Shown: positions 8,092 through 16,212, counted from the first letter of the stretch. The stretch: DNA of 32,179 bases from an uncultured Verrucomicrobiales bacterium (GCA_937944055.1 CALDZJ010000101.1:1-32179), one strand, 5' to 3'. Notes: generated by a model not told the origin, from the letters alone. Made by a program: numbers and translations.

Positions 8092-9120
8092 ATGCCTGTT
8101 GCAACTCCAGAACAATATCAGCAAATGCTCGATGCCGCCCAGAAGGGTGGATACGCCTACCCAGCCATCAACATCACTTCTCTCATCACCGCGAACGGAG
8201 CCCTTAAGGCCTTCGCAGAAGCTAAATCAGATGGCATTATCCAAGTCTCCACCGGCGGGGGCCAATTCGCCTCAGGCACCGGCGTTAATGACGCGGCTTT
8301 CGGCGCGATCGTCCTCGCAGAAGCCGTCCACATTCTTGCCGAAAAATATGACATCCTCATCGGCCTCCACACCGATCACTGCCACCCCGATAAGGTCGAC
8401 TCATTCCTCCGCCCCCTCCTAGAAGCCTCACGCAAGCGCATCGCGGAAGACAAAGGCCCCCTCTTCCAATCCCACATGTTTGACGGCTCAGTGGTAGATC
8501 TCGATGAGAACATGAAAATCTCCACCGAACTGCTCAAGGAGTGCGTTGAACTCAACATCATCCTTGAGATCGAGGCCGGTTGCGTTGGCGGTGAAGAAGA
8601 CGGTCATGACACCTCCGGCCTCCCCTCAGAAAAGCTCTACACCACGCCCGAGGACATGTTGCAGGTCTATGAAACCCTCAGCCCCATCGGCCGCTTCATG
8701 TTCGCCGCCACCTTCGGCAACGTCCACGGCGCCTATAAGCCTGGATCGGTAAAACTCAAGCCCACCATCCTTCGTGATGGTCAAAAAGTCGTGACCGACA
8801 AATACGGCCCAGAAGCAGAAATGGACCTCGTCTTCCATGGAGGCTCCGGCACCTCGCCCGAGGACCTCCAAGAGACTCTCGACTATGGCGTCGTGAAAAT
8901 GAATATCGACACCGATACGCAATACGCCTTCTCCCGCCCCATCGTCACCCACATGTGCGAAAACATCGAGGGCATGCTCAAGATCGATGGGGAAGTCGGG
9001 AACAAGAAAAACTACGACCCCCGCAGCTACCTCAAAAAAGCCGAGCAGTCTCTCTGCGACCGCATGAAGCAAGCCTGCGATGAGCTTCGCTCCGCCGGAA
9101 ATTCCATTTACTCTGCATAA
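8092..9120 (+). CDS. fba: Class II fructose-bisphosphate aldolase
   Basis: This zinc enzyme interconverts fructose 1,6-bisphosphate with glyceraldehyde 3-phosphate and dihydroxyacetone phosphate in glycolysis and gluconeogenesis. The 342 residues align by eye along their length with the roughly 344-residue actinobacterial type (both start MPxATPExY). Catalytic D95 and zinc ligand H96 lie in LHTDHC, further zinc ligands are H212 (GNVHG) and H249 (FHGGSG). LEIEAGCVGGEEDG and NIDTDTQYAFSRP supply active-site loops. It is preceded by a 110-bp gap and followed by a strong terminator, so it probably ends its transcript. Assignment is secure. Confidence 0.97.
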   Translation: MPVATPEQYQQMLDAAQKGGYAYPAINITSLITANGALKAFAEAKSDGIIQVSTGGGQFASGTGVNDAAFGAIVLAEAVHILAEKYDILIGLHTDHCHPDKVDSFLRPLLEASRKRIAEDKGPLFQSHMFDGSVVDLDENMKISTELLKECVELNIILEIEAGCVGGEEDGHDTSGLPSEKLYTTPEDMLQVYETLSPIGRFMFAATFGNVHGAYKPGSVKLKPTILRDGQKVVTDKYGPEAEMDLVFHGGSGTSPEDLQETLDYGVVKMNIDTDTQYAFSRPIVTHMCENIEGMLKIDGEVGNKKNYDPRSYLKKAEQSLCDRMKQACDELRSAGNSIYSA

Positions 9121-9142
9121 ATTTCCACTCACCTTCTCCTGC

Positions 9143-9175
9143 AAGGGCCCGCTCTTAAACGCGGGCCCTTTCTTT
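9143..9175 (+). terminator. Strong rho-independent terminator after fba
   Basis: AAGGGCCCGC (9143-9152) and GCGGGCCCTT (9161-9170) form a perfect 10-bp GC-rich stem with an 8-nt loop. The stem ends in TT and is followed by TCTTT. Confidence 0.9.
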
Positions 9176-9222
9176 ATCTCCTAGATCGCCCCCTTCCTTT
9201 TTTATTTCGAAACTCCTCCACA

Positions 9223-10023
9223 ATGACTGATTCCAAAGCCGCCCCTGCTCCCCCCGCTCCCCCCGCTCCCCCTGCTCCCCCTGCTCAGAAGCAAGATAAC
9301 CCACTGACCGACATCATCGTCAACGTCATCCTCCCAGTCCTCATTCTCAGCCATTGCAGTAAAGAAGGCGATAAGGCCTGGCACTTAGGCCCCTACGTCG
9401 CGATGGGCCTCGCGATCATCATCCCGCTCGCCTACGGAATCTGGCATTTCATACAGCACAAAAAACTCAACACCTTCTCCGCTGTCGGCGTCTTTAACGT
9501 CCTCCTCACCGGCCTCATCACGATCTACCTCTTCGCCACGGACGATCCTGAGACCCGTAAACACGCCCCTCTCCTCTTCGGGATTAAGGAAGCCATTCAG
9601 CCCCTCATTCTTGGTTCACTTTTCCTACTCACCCATAAAGCCGCTACCCCACTTTTTAATGCGTTCGTTTACAATGAGGGGATTTTTGACCACGGCCGCA
9701 TTAATAAGAAGGTGAAAGAAAATAATAACGAGCAAGGCCTCGCCGATCTTCTCTGGTCATCTACGAAGCTCTTCTTCGGCTCCTTCTGCCTCTCAGCTGT
9801 GATGAACTTAGCCCTCGCCTATCACTTCCTTGGCGACCTCGATCCTAATGCCGAGAACTGGAAAGAACTCTACAACCAAGATGTAGGCCGCATCACCGGC
9901 TGGGGCTTCCTGGTGATCGGTGTTCCGCTTCTCATCGTAGGCGGCTTCATCCTAGCTCGAATGATCAAAGGACTAAAGAGTCTCACAGGCTTAGAGACGG
10001 AAAAAATCCTCCAAGCGCGTTAA
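9223..10023 (+). CDS. Multi-pass membrane protein, possibly VC0807 family
   Basis: Function unknown. The 266-residue protein starts with a Pro/Ala-rich tail (APPAPPAPPAPPA, residues 8-20), then NPLTDIIVNVILPVLILSHC, and has about six hydrophobic segments (near 28-43, 58-76, 85-103, 125-140, 180-200, 228-250). The NPL...N..LPV.IL opening and the LGPYVAMGLAIIIPLAYGIW segment recall proteins annotated as VC0807 family. That assignment is from memory and tentative. A charged loop (about 150-172) sits between membrane segments. It lies after the fba terminator, so it needs its own promoter, and it ends exactly where the convergent Fic gene ends (no gap), with no terminator between them. Confidence 0.75.
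   Translation: MTDSKAAPAPPAPPAPPAPPAQKQDNPLTDIIVNVILPVLILSHCSKEGDKAWHLGPYVAMGLAIIIPLAYGIWHFIQHKKLNTFSAVGVFNVLLTGLITIYLFATDDPETRKHAPLLFGIKEAIQPLILGSLFLLTHKAATPLFNAFVYNEGIFDHGRINKKVKENNNEQGLADLLWSSTKLFFGSFCLSAVMNLALAYHFLGDLDPNAENWKELYNQDVGRITGWGFLVIGVPLLIVGGFILARMIKGLKSLTGLETEKILQAR
9247..9282 (+). repeat. 9-bp tandem repeat encoding Ala-Pro-Pro
   Basis: Four in-frame copies of GCTCCCCCC/T code for the APP repeats at the start of the membrane protein. The unit is nine bases, so slippage would change length without changing frame; single-base slippage in the C runs would break it. Confidence 0.85.
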
Positions 10024-11466
10024 TCAGAGCTTCCGCTGGTCCCACTGCTCCCACCATTGATGAAATTCTGAGGGCAAGATCCGCACGCGAAAAATATTAC
10101 CCTCAGTGAGGCTGAGTAACCTTTCCTCGACGACCGTTACGAAGGATTCCCGATGATCAGCGGTGACATTTTGGCTCGCCCAATCTTTCAGAAATGAGGC
10201 CGCCTCCCGCTTGCCCATCTTCTTGACGACGACCTCTCTTAGACAGGATTTAATGTCGTCACGGTAGTGGAGTTTCACGGGGTCTTGCTCGCCGACTTCT
10301 TGCCGGATCGTCATGTAACGGGCCGCAGATTTCTCATACGCCCACGCAAATATATCGACCATGGGCTCCACTCGGTTCAGTTCATAAACTGAGAGAATCC
10401 CTTCGATATATCGCTTGGCTGGCACGCCCACAAAGGAAAGCGGCGAAAGGTTTTTCTGAATTAAGGGCAGGTTCGCAGCCAAGCGCGAGGTGCGCTTGTT
10501 TCCATCTTCAAAGGGCTGGAGATAAGGCAGCTGAATCATGAGAAAAAAGCTGCACTCTAAGGGCTCTTCTATCTCTCCAGCTTTTTTCAAGATCAGGTCA
10601 AAGGTTTCTTCGATGACTTGCGGAGCATTTTCTGGATGGAAGACACTCCCGCCAATCCCGACGGGAACACTCCGCAACCTGCCCTCGGAACTGGATTTCT
10701 CCATGAGATCTTCAGTGAGGGCCGCATGAATATTCATGAGGGTGTATCTGTTAAAGCCGAGGTGCTGAGGGTTCTCCACCATCATTTCGATGGCTGTTTT
10801 GTGGTTGAAGATCATGATGGCTTCACGCGCACGATGAGGCTCATCAGATCGGCCTTGCTCAAGGAGGTAGTCAGTTTCTAGGAGGGAGTAGGTGTTGCCT
10901 TCAAGGCGGCTGGAGTTCCACGATAGGTCGATGATGAGCCGGTCAAAGATCTGCCGAGCATGAGTCCCGGCGGGAAGGCCGTCGTAGTGTTCGTTCCGCC
11001 CGATTTTTAGGAGCCGCTGGCGCAGTGCTTTGGGCAGGTAGTAGGTTTCGTTAGGCCGGTAGGAGTCTAGAAATTCTCGACGATAACCAACAGGTTTCCG
11101 GCTTTCTTGAGGCGCGGAGACGCTATTTACGATTTGACGTGAGATCTTGCTGTAGTCTGGCCCACTACGATTTTCGCTTTTCTCCGGTGCTGGCGAGGGC
11201 GAGGAAGCATTGAAGGGGACGGTATCTTCGCAAACGAGGCTGGGGGGCGTTTCTTGGCTAAAATCGTATTTATGGTCGATGCTGTAACGGGTTGCTCGCG
11301 CTTTCCCTATTTTTTGAATCCGCCCATCTTTCGCGAGTTCTTGGAGCCTTCGCTGTAGGGTTCGACGAGGGAGTTTCTCGCTAAGGGAGTCTGAGATGTC
11401 TTGGAGGGAGATTCCGAGTCCACGGGATTCCCGCACCGTTCTCTCAATTTCTTCGTCACTTTTCAT
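10024..11466 (-). CDS. Winged-helix/Fic-domain protein with Gln in place of the catalytic His
   Basis: Fic proteins usually transfer AMP or another phosphate-bearing group to target side chains. This 480-residue protein has an N-terminal winged helix-turn-helix (about 15-62: SLQDISDSLSEKLPRRTLQR then GRIQKIGKARATRYSI), a Ser/Pro-rich linker (80-125) and a Fic core (about 165-385). The inhibitory-helix motif SSRLEGN with E189 precedes the core. The catalytic motif normally HPFxxGNGR reads QPFEDGNKR (317-325): Q317 replaces the catalytic histidine (CAG on the coding strand). From memory, relatives with YLQPFED exist, so this may define a subfamily rather than a mutation. The C-terminus (390-480) is helical and of unknown role. 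It is divergent from a DUF6580-like gene across a spacer full of operator-like repeats and may bind them. Loss of His suggests altered or lost AMPylation. Confidence 0.88.
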   Translation of the reverse strand: MKSDEEIERTVRESRGLGISLQDISDSLSEKLPRRTLQRRLQELAKDGRIQKIGKARATRYSIDHKYDFSQETPPSLVCEDTVPFNASSPSPAPEKSENRSGPDYSKISRQIVNSVSAPQESRKPVGYRREFLDSYRPNETYYLPKALRQRLLKIGRNEHYDGLPAGTHARQIFDRLIIDLSWNSSRLEGNTYSLLETDYLLEQGRSDEPHRAREAIMIFNHKTAIEMMVENPQHLGFNRYTLMNIHAALTEDLMEKSSSEGRLRSVPVGIGGSVFHPENAPQVIEETFDLILKKAGEIEEPLECSFFLMIQLPYLQPFEDGNKRTSRLAANLPLIQKNLSPLSFVGVPAKRYIEGILSVYELNRVEPMVDIFAWAYEKSAARYMTIRQEVGEQDPVKLHYRDDIKSCLREVVVKKMGKREAASFLKDWASQNVTADHRESFVTVVEERLLSLTEGNIFRVRILPSEFHQWWEQWDQRKL

Positions 11467-11470
11467 AGGT

Positions 11471-11628
11471 ATTGCGCTGCTTTATCGCGCCAATTTATGG
11501 CGCGATATTTGGCGCAATTCAAGGATTTTTGCTGTTTTTGCAAGTTATTCCAATATCGCGCCATATTCCTCCCTTTTTTGGCGCAATAATGGCGTGATTT
11601 TATTTTTGTGATGTTTTTTTGGCGCGAT
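11471..11628. promoter_or_regulatory. Operator-like array: about eight copies of TGGCGCRAT
   Basis: In the divergent spacer, the word TGGCGCRAT or its complement occurs at 11484-11492 (complement), 11498-11506, 11510-11518, 11555-11563 (complement), 11579-11587, 11590-11598 (TGGCGTGAT) and 11620-11628. A degenerate copy lies at 11471-11479. The pair at 11484/11498 makes a perfect inverted repeat with 9-bp arms and a 5-bp centre. The sites are GC-rich words in otherwise T/A-rich DNA, on both strands, next to a gene for a winged-helix protein. This is what a self-regulating divergent operator would look like. Binding is inferred. Confidence 0.7.
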
Positions 11629-11680
11629 TTCTGATTATTCTAAGATTTTATTTATACTTTTCTTACGTTAAGGATAGTTG

Positions 11681-12244
11681 ATGCAGCGCGCGCTTCCTTT
11701 TATTGTTTTTGTGATTGTTCTGGGATTTGCTCGGATTTTTGGCGCTCTGACTTCTGATACTTTCGCTAATTTCCAGCCCCTTGGTGCTCTGTTTTTCTGC
11801 GGTATGGCTTTGTTCGGTTGGCGCGGTCTTTGTCTCCCTGCTTTGGCATGGGTGATGACGTATCCGATGACGAGTCTCGCGCAGGGTTATGAGATGGGGG
11901 CTCAGTTGCTGATTCCTGTGGCGGGGTTTGTTGGGATGATTGCTTTGGCAGCTTTTTTCAAGGGTTCTAACTCTGGGCGAATTTTTGTGGGGTCTCTTGC
12001 AGCTGCGGTTATTTTTTATGTGCTTACCAATGTCTTGAGTTGGGCCTTCGATCCGCTGTATGGACCTAAATCTCTCGCAACTTTGGGGCAGGCTCTTTGG
12101 ACTGGCCTTCCGGGTTACCCTCCTACTTGGGTTTTCTTTCGTAATGCGATGGTGGCCCAGTCGCTTTTTAGCGCGATTTTTCTTATCGCGACTTCTACGG
12201 TTCCTGTGGCTTTACAAAAACGCGATTTTGAAACCGCTTCTTAA
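11681..12244 (+). CDS. DUF6580-like integral membrane protein
   Basis: Function unknown. The protein has 187 residues with five to six hydrophobic segments: an N-terminal LPFIVFVIVLGFARIF, then NFQPLGALFFCGMALFGW, an ALAWVMTYPMTS stretch, and a C-terminal YVLTNVLSWAF...TGLPGYPPTWVFFRNAMVAQ. The F.PLGAL start and the late GLP..P..FFRN.. pattern recall DUF6580 membrane proteins (from memory). I chose the ATG at 11681 rather than the TTG one codon earlier because AAGGA (11670-11674) sits 6 nt before it. Codons mostly end in T or G, unlike the C-ending codons of kdsB, pyrG and fba, so this gene may have a different history. The DUF1080 gene begins 9 bp downstream, so the two are probably co-transcribed, controlled from the operator array. 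Confidence 0.7.
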   Translation: MQRALPFIVFVIVLGFARIFGALTSDTFANFQPLGALFFCGMALFGWRGLCLPALAWVMTYPMTSLAQGYEMGAQLLIPVAGFVGMIALAAFFKGSNSGRIFVGSLAAAVIFYVLTNVLSWAFDPLYGPKSLATLGQALWTGLPGYPPTWVFFRNAMVAQSLFSAIFLIATSTVPVALQKRDFETAS

Positions 12245-12253
12245 GGGATCGCT

Positions 12254-13123
12254 ATGCGTCGCTCAGTTTTCTCGCTCATTTTTTCTTTGCTTCTAGCTGG
12301 ATTGGCGGCCGCTCAATCACCAGAAAACCGGAGAGAAGCACGTAATCTTCTGGACCCTACGCTTAGCCAATGGGAGGTCTGGATGGGAGTTCCTCACAAA
12401 TCTCTCGATCTCGATGGCTTCCCCAAAAGCACGAGTTCTGATTCCAAGGAGGGTGTTCCCTTAGGTTTAGGGCATGATCCCCTTGGCGTCTTCTCGGTCA
12501 TCAAAGAGGACGGCAAAATAATCCTAAGAGTGACGGGCCAAATATACGGGGGGCTTACCACGAAGGAGGAGTTTGAGAATTATCACCTTAGCCTACAGTT
12601 CCGTTGGGGAGAGGCTAAATGGGAGCCTCGTCTCAACCGCCCCCGCGACTCAGGCCTCCTTCTTCATTGTGTTGGCCCTCATGGTGCGTTTTGGAATGTG
12701 TGGAAACGCAGCTTAGAATGTCAGATTCAGGAACAAGATGTTGGGGATTTTTTTGCTCTCGCCGGAAGCATCGCTGAGATTCCGTCAATTATTCCGAAGC
12801 GCGGAAAGCGCCCCGTTTACCAATCGGGCGCCCCCCTTCGCACGATTTCTAAATCAGTCAGACGCGGGACCTCAAAGGAGATGCCCCACGGCGAATGGAA
12901 TACCGTAGAAATCTACACAATCGGGAATCAGATGGTTCACGTTGTGAACGGGTCTATCAACATGGTCCTCCTCAATACTCGTCAGCAAACTCGCCATGGC
13001 GAAGCTCCTCTCACGAAGGGGCAAATCCAAATTCAATCAGAAGGCGCCGAGATTGATTATCGCAACATTCGGCTCACTCCGATCAAGGACTTCCCGCCCA
13101 AAGTCAAAGCGGCCCTTAAATAG
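12254..13123 (+). CDS. Secreted DUF1080 (3-keto-disaccharide hydrolase fold) protein
   Basis: Members of this concanavalin-like family bind or cleave glycans; some hydrolyse 3-keto-disaccharides. The 289-residue protein has a signal peptide (RRSVFSLIFSLLLAGLAAA, cleavage near residue 21) and is expected in the periplasm or outside. Domain landmarks are LDPTLSQWEVW (33-43), YHLSLQFRWGE, RPRDSGLLLHCVG, the ECQIQEQDVGDFF segment typical of the family, HGEWNTVEIYTIG, and IQIQSEGAEIDYRNIRL at the C-terminus. It starts 9 bp after the DUF6580-like gene, suggesting an operon. Its 3' end overlaps that of the convergent methyltransferase gene by 8 bp. Substrate unknown. Confidence 0.9.
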   Translation: MRRSVFSLIFSLLLAGLAAAQSPENRREARNLLDPTLSQWEVWMGVPHKSLDLDGFPKSTSSDSKEGVPLGLGHDPLGVFSVIKEDGKIILRVTGQIYGGLTTKEEFENYHLSLQFRWGEAKWEPRLNRPRDSGLLLHCVGPHGAFWNVWKRSLECQIQEQDVGDFFALAGSIAEIPSIIPKRGKRPVYQSGAPLRTISKSVRRGTSKEMPHGEWNTVEIYTIGNQMVHVVNGSINMVLLNTRQQTRHGEAPLTKGQIQIQSEGAEIDYRNIRLTPIKDFPPKVKAALK

Positions 13124-13745
13124 GCTGCTCCCACTCTCGCTGAAGATTCCTAATTTTTTTTCTCCGCCAGAGCATCGAAAGCTCCCGCCCTTTTCCTTCG
13201 CGCCCCGGATACGTTCTGCGAGGTTCCTCAGACCATTCCAGATCGAAGTCCCCTTGAAAAAATCCCATAAGCTCATCAAGAGTCACGCCGAAGGGTGGTC
13301 CCGCTTCTCTGTCATGGTCCGGGTTGAGGAAGAAAATTCCTAACAAGCAACCATTCTCAGGGATGAGCCGCGCCATCGCTGCCGCATAATCAGCTCGTCG
13401 CTCCACCGCAATAGCGCAAAAGCAAGTATGCTCAAAGACCAAATCATAGCGCCCCGGCCACTCAAAGAGATCTCCATGTGCCCAGGCTAATCCGGTTTCA
13501 TAATATTCCCTTTTCGCTTGAGCGATCGCTTCCTCCGCTATGTCTAAGCCGAGTACTTCAGCCCGAGTCACTGAGTGGATTAAGTTAGCATCATGGCCAA
13601 AACCACAGCCCGGCACGAGAATCCGCTCCGCATCTCCCGCCACCTCCTGATGCTGGGACAACAAAAAAGGGAGCTCTGGATGAGGCTCCCCTTTTTCCCA
13701 AGGCGTCTCGCCGGACTGGTAACGTGCGCTCCAATCGACGGACAT
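13116..13745 (-). CDS. TPMT-family SAM-dependent methyltransferase
   Basis: This class I methyltransferase resembles thiopurine S-methyltransferase, which in bacteria methylates small thiol, selenium or tellurium compounds; the natural substrate here is unknown. Visible motifs in the 209 residues are the family N-terminus WSARYQSGETPWEKGEPHP (5-23) and the SAM-binding glycine motif ILVPGCGFGHD (42-52). The acidic residue ending strand 2 lies in GLDIAEEAI, and FEHTCFCAI (104-112) and the late segment PPFGVTLDEL are further family traits. Length is typical. The 3' end overlaps the DUF1080 gene by 8 bp. The amidase gene lies 15 bp upstream on the same strand, so co-transcription is likely though a functional link is not obvious. 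Confidence 0.88.
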   Translation of the reverse strand: MSVDWSARYQSGETPWEKGEPHPELPFLLSQHQEVAGDAERILVPGCGFGHDANLIHSVTRAEVLGLDIAEEAIAQAKREYYETGLAWAHGDLFEWPGRYDLVFEHTCFCAIAVERRADYAAAMARLIPENGCLLGIFFLNPDHDREAGPPFGVTLDELMGFFQGDFDLEWSEEPRRTYPGREGKGRELSMLWRRKKIRNLQREWEQPI

Positions 13746-13760
13746 CCTATTAAATTCGGC

Positions 13761-14375
13761 TTAGTTCGTAGTTCCGCGGCGGCGCATGTTACGATACTCC
13801 ACGATGCCATCCACGATGCCATCTGCAATGCCTTCGCGGTAGCGCCCTTCTTTCGTGCGCCCACGCTCCTTGGAGTTTGAAACAAATCCGCCTTCTACAA
13901 GAATGGCGGGATTTTGAGCATGGCGAATGACATAATAGCGGGCATGCTTCACTCCACGATTAACGGCCTTCACCTCCCTGAGCATGCCACGCTGCACAGC
14001 ATCCGCGAGTGGCTTAGAGCCCTTAGAGCAGTAGAAAGTTTCCAGCCCAGAGACATTTTTCTTCCAAGTGAAGTTGTAGTGAATACTGACGAAAATTGAA
14101 TTTGGGTAGCGGTTTCCGATCTTGGCGCGCCCAGGAAGGGTGACGAAGTTATCGCTACGGCGAGTCATGACAGTCTTGAAGCCCTTTGCTTTGAGCTTTT
14201 TCTCAACGCGCATCGAGGTATCAAGAGCGAGCCATTTTTCGTAAACCTTGCCGTAGGCACCTCCGACATCACGACCGCCATGACCGGCATCAATGACAAC
14301 AGTATTAAAGGTGCCTCCAGCAGCTTGGAGAAGGGTCGCGGTGAGGAGAGCTAGGGAGGTAATGAGGGATTTCAT
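13761..14375 (-). CDS. N-acetylmuramoyl-L-alanine amidase (Amidase_3)
   Basis: A zinc amidase that cleaves the bond between MurNAc and the stem peptide, used in cell separation or murein turnover. The 204-residue protein carries a signal peptide (about 1-20, KSLITSLALLTATLLQAAG), so it acts in the periplasm. Expected zinc and catalytic residues are present: H32 in IDAGHGG, E46 in YEKWLALD, H99 in SIHYNF and E161 in ILVEGGFVSN. It has only the catalytic domain, with no SPOR, AMIN or LysM domain. I chose the ATG at 14375 over a TTG four codons upstream because it gives a standard signal peptide. The C-terminus is basic (MRRRGTTN). Confidence 0.92.
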   Translation of the reverse strand: MKSLITSLALLTATLLQAAGGTFNTVVIDAGHGGRDVGGAYGKVYEKWLALDTSMRVEKKLKAKGFKTVMTRRSDNFVTLPGRAKIGNRYPNSIFVSIHYNFTWKKNVSGLETFYCSKGSKPLADAVQRGMLREVKAVNRGVKHARYYVIRHAQNPAILVEGGFVSNSKERGRTKEGRYREGIADGIVDGIVEYRNMRRRGTTN

Positions 14376-14453
14376 AGCGTTAAGCAATTGCAGGAATTTT
14401 GATTTTTAAAAAATTCTAACTAAAAAGGCAATCTTTTTAATCAGGGTGTGAGA

Positions 14454-15320
14454 TTATTTAGGACGTTCGGATGCTCGGCGAGCGGTGGGGGCCTTAGCGG
14501 CTTCTTTTTTCGGATCATAGGGCACGGCGCCAGCAACTGCAACTTTTCCGTCAGCAAAAGAGACAAAACGTGGTTTACGGCCACCGACTCGCTTAAAATA
14601 CTTTGTCCCTGTGAGGGCTCCATCTTGACTCACCGTTCCATGCACAAAGATTTCAGGGTTCGCTAGATAAAGAACGTGGAGCTGATTTTTACCATCTAGC
14701 GCCATTGCAGGCTCAACAAAGGAGAGGTATTCACTCAGCCGAAAGGTTGAGAGAGCAAACCCTGTCTGCAAGTCCATCACCTGCGCATAGATCGAGGTCC
14801 GCCGCCCATCATTGAAGGTGATCACGTTATATTCGCGCTTTGGTGAACGAGATTTGGGCACTCCAAAGGGTTGCTTATAAATGTTATTTCCACCTCCGAC
14901 TGTGAAGTGCCCAGAATTCGAGGTGTAGGTCACATCATCAAAGCCCGGCTGGCTCACGTGAGCTGTGACGGCATAGTTGCTCACGCGGGTGACATTGAAC
15001 AGACTGCTCAAGTTCACGCGGCGAGCCATGCTGCGACCGGCTGGAATGACCGCTCTTTGAAAAACTTTATGATTCAACTTCTGCATTCCACGTCCCCCAG
15101 CATCTCGCATGCTGAAATCTAGCCAGCTGTGAGCGATCGTCCCCTCGGCCTTACTTACGAAACTCAACTCACGCCCACTCCGATTGGTAATCGTGACAAC
15201 TGCCGTAACTGGCTCGTGAGAAAGGTATTGAGAACGGTCGATCTTGATATCGACTCCGACTTGCCCGAGGCCCAGAGAGGGCATGAGAGCTATGAGGAGG
15301 GGAAGGAGGAGAGATTTCAT
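14454..15320 (-). CDS. Secreted protein of unknown function
   Basis: I do not recognise this gene. The 288-residue product has a clear signal peptide (KSLLLPLLIALMPSLGLGQ, cleavage near 20). An N-terminal beta-rich region (about 21-145) follows, with the pattern LSHEPVTAVVTITNRSGREL, resembling an immunoglobulin-like domain that often begins secreted proteins in this phylum. The second half (about 165-265) contains repeated beta-strand stretches such as YAQVMDLQTGFALSTF and LHVLYLANPEIFVHG. The C-terminal 25 residues are Lys/Ala/Arg-rich (KKEAAKAPTARRASERPK) and probably disordered. It lies between the amidase and DtxR-like genes, all leftward. A cell-envelope location is likely; no catalytic motif is visible. 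Confidence 0.8.
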   Translation of the reverse strand: MKSLLLPLLIALMPSLGLGQVGVDIKIDRSQYLSHEPVTAVVTITNRSGRELSFVSKAEGTIAHSWLDFSMRDAGGRGMQKLNHKVFQRAVIPAGRSMARRVNLSSLFNVTRVSNYAVTAHVSQPGFDDVTYTSNSGHFTVGGGNNIYKQPFGVPKSRSPKREYNVITFNDGRRTSIYAQVMDLQTGFALSTFRLSEYLSFVEPAMALDGKNQLHVLYLANPEIFVHGTVSQDGALTGTKYFKRVGGRKPRFVSFADGKVAVAGAVPYDPKKEAAKAPTARRASERPK

Positions 15321-15390
15321 GATCGAAGATGGAGAAAGCGAAGCGATTCTTAGGCCTCAGGGGAAGGAAAAACGTGGAGATCTCAGGAAA

Positions 15391-16056
15391 TTATGGACGA
15401 GCCACAAGGAGCGATTTTGCTGCTGGTAGCGAAATTTGCACAGATTCAGCACGATTCGGTAGCTTCAAGCTGAGGGTATCTGCTTCTAGGTTACGGTCTG
15501 TAACGATCAGATCCGTTCCCGGTATGAGTTCCATCTCCGCCAACCATTGTAGAAATGAGGGCTGATCTTCACGCACTCGCTGAAGAGTATAAGCGCCAGG
15601 AGGGCAATCAGCTAAAACAGTGGTTCCATCTGGGGTTAATTCCCCCTCTGCATTTGGAATCGGAGCCCCATGGGGATCATGCGTAGGGTGGTGCAACATC
15701 TCGTCCATCCGCGCTAGGAGTCTATCTGAAATCACATGCTCTAAGACCTCTGCATCTTCATGGACCTCCGCCCAGTCCAGTTTCATGATTTCCACCAGAA
15801 AGGTTTCTACCAGACGGTGCCTCCGTAGAACTAATAGCGCAGCTTTCTGGCCAGCCCCACTTAAGAGGACCCCTCGACGAGGGGTGTATTTCACGAGATC
15901 TTTTTTCAAAAGCTGATTCATCATCGTGGTAGCCGTCCCAGGGGTGACCCCGATTTTTTCAGCCACTTGCCCGATCGGCACCATCTCAGCTTCCTCATGT
16001 TGCCCCTGTAAGGACCAGATTGCTTTTAAGTAATTTTCAACGGTGCTGGAGGGCAT
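15391..16056 (-). CDS. DtxR/MntR-family metal-dependent transcriptional regulator
   Basis: Regulators of this family bind Fe(II) or Mn(II) and repress metal-uptake genes. The 221-residue protein has an N-terminal winged helix-turn-helix (about 5-65: VENYLKAIWSL, QVAEKIGVTPGTATTMMNQL, KYTPRRGVLLS) and a metal-binding dimerization domain (about 70-140) with RRHRLVETFL, VHEDAEVLEHVISDRL and the HDPHGAPIP segment. A C-terminal FeoA/SH3-like domain follows (about 150-221). Length and order match DtxR/IdeR-type proteins. No metal transporter lies next to it in this window, and I could not identify its operator, so which metal it senses is open. Confidence 0.93.
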   Translation of the reverse strand: MPSSTVENYLKAIWSLQGQHEEAEMVPIGQVAEKIGVTPGTATTMMNQLLKKDLVKYTPRRGVLLSGAGQKAALLVLRRHRLVETFLVEIMKLDWAEVHEDAEVLEHVISDRLLARMDEMLHHPTHDPHGAPIPNAEGELTPDGTTVLADCPPGAYTLQRVREDQPSFLQWLAEMELIPGTDLIVTDRNLEADTLSLKLPNRAESVQISLPAAKSLLVARP

Positions 16057-16140
16057 TTTTAAGATGATCTTTCTCGCTGAAAACCTAAGCGGAACCTGCT
16101 AAAATGCGAGGGGAAACAAAAAATCGAAACACGGTGGAAA

Positions 16141-16182
16141 ATAAAAAAGCTCGATGGCCACAGAGACCACCGAGCTGGATTT
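16141..16182 (-). terminator. Strong terminator after the HU gene
   Basis: On the minus strand AGCTCGGTGG and CCATCGAGCT form a 10-bp stem (one G-U pair; + strand arms 16148-16157 and 16167-16176) with a 9-nt loop, then TTTTTTATTTT. The + strand side also ends in a T run, so it could work both ways. Confidence 0.88.
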
Positions 16183-16212
16183 TTTCTCCAATGAGAAGTC
16201 TGAGGAAAGAAC

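Noticed and set aside
14395..14445. AAAAAG-GCAAT-CTTTTT as a terminator between the secreted protein gene and the amidase gene
   Set aside because: The stem is six mostly A-T pairs with no GC-rich core; too weak to call.
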